Source: Oscillospiraceae bacterium
GTDB lineage: Bacteria > Bacillota > Clostridia > Oscillospirales > Acutalibacteraceae
DNA: 64,000 nucleotides
Reading direction: 5' to 3'
NCBI GenBank assembly: GCA_015066205.1
Contig: SVOV01000010.1
Span: 1 to 64,000, forward strand
The translations under genes were made by a program, and so were the position numbers. Positions within the stretch are counted from its first letter, which is position 1. Each line of letters starts with the position of its first letter. Positions 61,437-64,000 of this stretch are shown in pieces. The notes under the pieces were generated by a model. It searched no databases. It saw nothing but the letters and a program-made list of their open reading frames with translations, and was not told the DNA's origin.

Positions 61437-63335
61437 ATGAAACTAAGACCGCCTTCAGTCCCGCTTATAACAGTTGATCCGTATTTTTCCGTATGGTCTG
61501 CTGCTGACAAGCTTTACGATAAAGATACCGAGCATTGGACGGGCTCACCTAATACAATAAAAGGTTCAGTCATTTTCGACGGAAAAGAATACCGTTTTAT
61601 GGGAAATGGCAATTGTGAAAATGTTGAACAGATATTTGTTGATGTAAATGCTTTGTGTACAAGATATCTTTTTAAGAATGAGTTGTTTCTTCTTTCAGTA
61701 AATTTCTTTACGCCTTTGTTTGCCGATGATTTGTACAGGTTATCAAGACCTGTTTCATATGTGCAGGCAAAATGTACACCCTTTGATTCCGAAAATCATG
61801 AAATGTTTGTCAGATTTGAGATTTCAGAGGAGCTTTGTGTTGATAAAAAAGGCGACAAAAAAGTAACAGCCGAGATTTTTGAAAACGGAAAGCTTAAGAT
61901 CGGAAAGATGGGATGTGTTGAACAGGATATACTTTCCCGTTCGGGTGATGATCTCAGAATCGATTGGGGATATTTTTATGCTGCCTCTGATTCGGATGCG
62001 ACCGATATGGATGTAAATATCGATGAATTCTGCTCACTTACGGTAAAAACTAAGCTTACGGAAAATGTACCGTCTTATGTGCTGTTTGCTTACGATGATA
62101 TATATTCTATAAATTATTTCGGCGATTTTATTGAATCCTATTGGAAAAAAGTTAACAGTAATATTCTTGATGTCCTGTGTGAGTCATTTGATGAAGCTGA
62201 TGAAATGTTTGAGCTATGTATGAAAAGATCCCGTGAAATCGAATATGATGCTCTGATTTACGGTGGTGAAGAGTATTCAGATATTCTTTCTCTCGCATAC
62301 AGGCAGACTATTGCCGCTCATAAAATTGCTGTTGATACTGACGGTGAGATTGTATTTATATCAAAGGAATGCTTCAGTAACGGCTGTGCGGCTACTGTTG
62401 ATGTAACATATCCTTCATCTCCGTTCTTCATACATTACAATACAGAGCTTCTTAAGGGTATGCTTCGTCCTATATATAAATTTGCGGCTACTGATGATTG
62501 GAAATTTGATTTTGCACCTCATGATGCTGGTCAGTATCCTCTTGTTCTCGGACAGGTTTACGGCACTAATCATATCGAAGACGGAAGATATCTTGAATTT
62601 CAGATGCCTGTTGAGGAATGCGGTAATATGCTTATAATGATGACAAACATCGCTCTCAAGGACGGTAATACTAAATTTTTCGATAAGTATTCGGATATTC
62701 TTGCTGAATGGGTCAGGTATCTTATCGAATACGGTATGGATCCTGAAAATCAGCTCTGCACCGATGATTTTGCCGGTCATCTTGCTCATAATTGCAATCT
62801 TTCACTGAAAGCAATTATGGGTATTGCAGGTTATTCAATACTTCTTAGAATGAAGAGAAAGAATAAGGAAGCAGATAAATTTTATAAGATAGCTAAGAAT
62901 ATGGCAGACAACTGGGTTAAAACTGCGGCTAATGACGACGGAAGCTTCCGTCTTACATTTGACAAGGAAGACACATTCAGTATGAAGTATAACATTATCT
63001 GGGATAAAATATGGCAAACGGGACTTTTTGCTCCGAGTGTTTACTATTCTGAATTCTGTTCATATAAGAAGCATATAAATGCTTACGGTCTTCCTCTTGA
63101 CAACAGAAAAACTTATACAAAAGCCGACTGGCTTATGTGGGTTGCGGTTCTTTCTCCTACTAAAGAAGAATTTATCGAATTCATAAAGCCTTTATGGAGT
63201 TGTTATAATTCATCTCCGTCAAGAGTTCCTCTCACAGACTGGTATGACACTGTTACCTCTGAGGTCGTCGGCTTCAGACACAGATCAGTTGTCGGCGGAT
63301 TCTTTATAAAATTCCTTGAAGATACACTTATATGA
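61437..63335 (+). CDS. glutaminase-A-like (DUF4965/DUF1793) protein
   Basis: A 632-residue cytoplasmic protein starting with the hallmark LRPPSVPLITVDPYFSVWS, as in DUF4964/DUF5127/DUF4965 proteins related to fungal glutaminase A. A beta-rich N-terminal region (1-260) precedes an (alpha/alpha) barrel with FAPHDAGQYPLV, CTDDFAGHLAHNCNLS and VPLTDWYDTVT, which resembles glycosidase toroids. Bacterial members lie in glycan-use loci and probably act on sugars, but the substrate is not known. AAAGGAG precedes the ATG. coaX follows after 18 bp, possibly in the same transcript. Confidence 0.8.
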   Translation: MKLRPPSVPLITVDPYFSVWSAADKLYDKDTEHWTGSPNTIKGSVIFDGKEYRFMGNGNCENVEQIFVDVNALCTRYLFKNELFLLSVNFFTPLFADDLYRLSRPVSYVQAKCTPFDSENHEMFVRFEISEELCVDKKGDKKVTAEIFENGKLKIGKMGCVEQDILSRSGDDLRIDWGYFYAASDSDATDMDVNIDEFCSLTVKTKLTENVPSYVLFAYDDIYSINYFGDFIESYWKKVNSNILDVLCESFDEADEMFELCMKRSREIEYDALIYGGEEYSDILSLAYRQTIAAHKIAVDTDGEIVFISKECFSNGCAATVDVTYPSSPFFIHYNTELLKGMLRPIYKFAATDDWKFDFAPHDAGQYPLVLGQVYGTNHIEDGRYLEFQMPVEECGNMLIMMTNIALKDGNTKFFDKYSDILAEWVRYLIEYGMDPENQLCTDDFAGHLAHNCNLSLKAIMGIAGYSILLRMKRKNKEADKFYKIAKNMADNWVKTAANDDGSFRLTFDKEDTFSMKYNIIWDKIWQTGLFAPSVYYSEFCSYKKHINAYGLPLDNRKTYTKADWLMWVAVLSPTKEEFIEFIKPLWSCYNSSPSRVPLTDWYDTVTSEVVGFRHRSVVGGFFIKFLEDTLI

Positions 63336-63353
63336 ATGAAAGGGGAGTCAAAA

Positions 63354-64000
63354 ATGCTTCTTACGGTTGATATCGGAAACACGAATATTCTGTTCGGTAT
63401 TTTTGATAGTGAAAATATTGTGTTTCAGGCGAGGCTCTCAACTGACTCATCGAGAACATCTGAACAATATGCACTTGAAATAAAGGGCATCTGTGAGCTC
63501 AAAGGTATCGGTCTTGATAAAATTGAAGGCGCAATAATAAGCTCTGTTGTACCTGATGTTACTAATCTTATTAAAAATGCAGTTAAGTTTCTTACAGGTG
63601 TTGATTCTCTTCTCGTAGGACCCGGCGTAAAAAACGGACTTAAGATTCTTATTGATAATCCTGCTCAGCTCGGTGCTGACTTCGTTGCCTGTGCTGTAGG
63701 TGCATTGGAAAAGTTTCAGTATCCCTGTCTTATTATGGACCTTGGTACTGCAACTAAAATCAGCATTATTGATTCAAACGGTGCTTTCACGGGGTGTATC
63801 ATTACAGCGGGTGTAGGCATTTCTTTAAGGGCTTTGTCAGGTTCTGCTTCGCTTTTACCTAAAATCAATATCGATCTTGAAAACTGTCCTGTTTACGGAA
63901 CCAACACCGTGAGCAGTATGCAGGCTGGTATTATTCACGGCACGGCATCAATGCTCGACGGAATGTGTGACCGAATTGAAGAAGCTCTCGGAAAAAAGGT
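63354..64000 (+). CDS. coaX: type III pantothenate kinase, cut by the window end
   Basis: The first 215 codons are present; the frame is still open at the edge. LLTVDIGNTN is the phosphate motif (Asp6, Asn9, Thr10), AIISSVVPDVTN and GADFVA are family blocks, and MDLGTATK is the second phosphate motif; full length is usually about 255. It phosphorylates pantothenate in the first step of CoA synthesis. GGGGAG precedes ATG 63354. Confidence 0.93.
   Translation, partial: MLLTVDIGNTNILFGIFDSENIVFQARLSTDSSRTSEQYALEIKGICELKGIGLDKIEGAIISSVVPDVTNLIKNAVKFLTGVDSLLVGPGVKNGLKILIDNPAQLGADFVACAVGALEKFQYPCLIMDLGTATKISIIDSNGAFTGCIITAGVGISLRALSGSASLLPKINIDLENCPVYGTNTVSSMQAGIIHGTASMLDGMCDRIEEALGKK

Noticed and set aside
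61437-63335. Glutaminase function
   Set aside because: The name comes from a fungal homologue; the setting and toroid-like part fit a sugar enzyme at least as well.

Overview
The window reads as chromosomal DNA from an anaerobic, endospore-forming Clostridia member, probably an Oscillospirales/Ruminococcaceae-like gut bacterium. The reasons are a sigma-G gene (25258-26022) next to a ymxH-type gene, AT-rich DNA with clean TTGACA/TATAAT promoters and strong SD sequences, and an unusually dense set of plant- and host-glycan glycosidases, most without a signal peptide. Species cannot be set from the sequence alone.

Layout. (1) 1-1309: the end of what looks like an integrated element abutting the 3' end of guaA. 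It has an excisionase-like HTH gene, an XRE repressor and, between them, a lambda-like switch of divergent promoters with four CTAAAC-N6-GTTTAG operators. (2) 1310-4319: guaA (ATP-pyrophosphatase part only), a CofE-like gene and ridA. (3) 4361-12504: a two-component system, nagA, and a divergent oxidoreductase / BadF-type kinase / GH4 operon, together a candidate amino-sugar catabolic module. (4) 12578-23342: a beta-propeller/alpha-toroid fusion, GH78 and GH2 enzymes, and a lipoprotein-HAD-GH127 operon. (5) 23546-30164: gdhA, sigG, ymxH, a GH38 alpha-mannosidase and a membrane protein. (6) 30221-41358: tRNA-Gln, a membrane-anchored MerR regulator with its own long-spacer promoter, an HD hydrolase, a second type IIA topoisomerase pair (parE/parC-like), YfhO and an MBL hydrolase. 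(7) 41433-47089: an accessory block starting at tRNA-Leu. (8) 47163-64000: beta-helix protein, domain-swapped GH3, purC, GH125 with an overlapping acetyltransferase, an exonuclease, a cell-wall amidase, radC, a nitroreductase, a GH78-like enzyme, a DUF4965-type protein and the start of coaX.

The most unusual part is 41567-44114. Three times there, a gene (tRNA-Leu, then two orphan proteins) is followed by an intrinsic terminator and then by an array of different short hairpins with 3-7 nt loops. In each array a short spacer occurs three times in one orientation in the left half and three times as its reverse complement in the right half. The spacer differs between arrays (TATATCATC, ATGAAG, GTGAAAT), yet the plan is the same. 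Two arrays are followed by a roughly 92-bp direct repeat that itself ends in a terminator, and the two repeats bracket the two orphan genes. A reduced version may follow tRNA-Gln. These are not CRISPR arrays, and no recombinase is visible nearby.

Functionally, the glycosidases (GH2, 3, 4, 38, 78, 125, 127 and relatives) suggest import and cytoplasmic breakdown of rhamnose-, arabinose-, galactose-, mannose- and amino-sugar-containing oligosaccharides, but no sugar transporter lies in the window.
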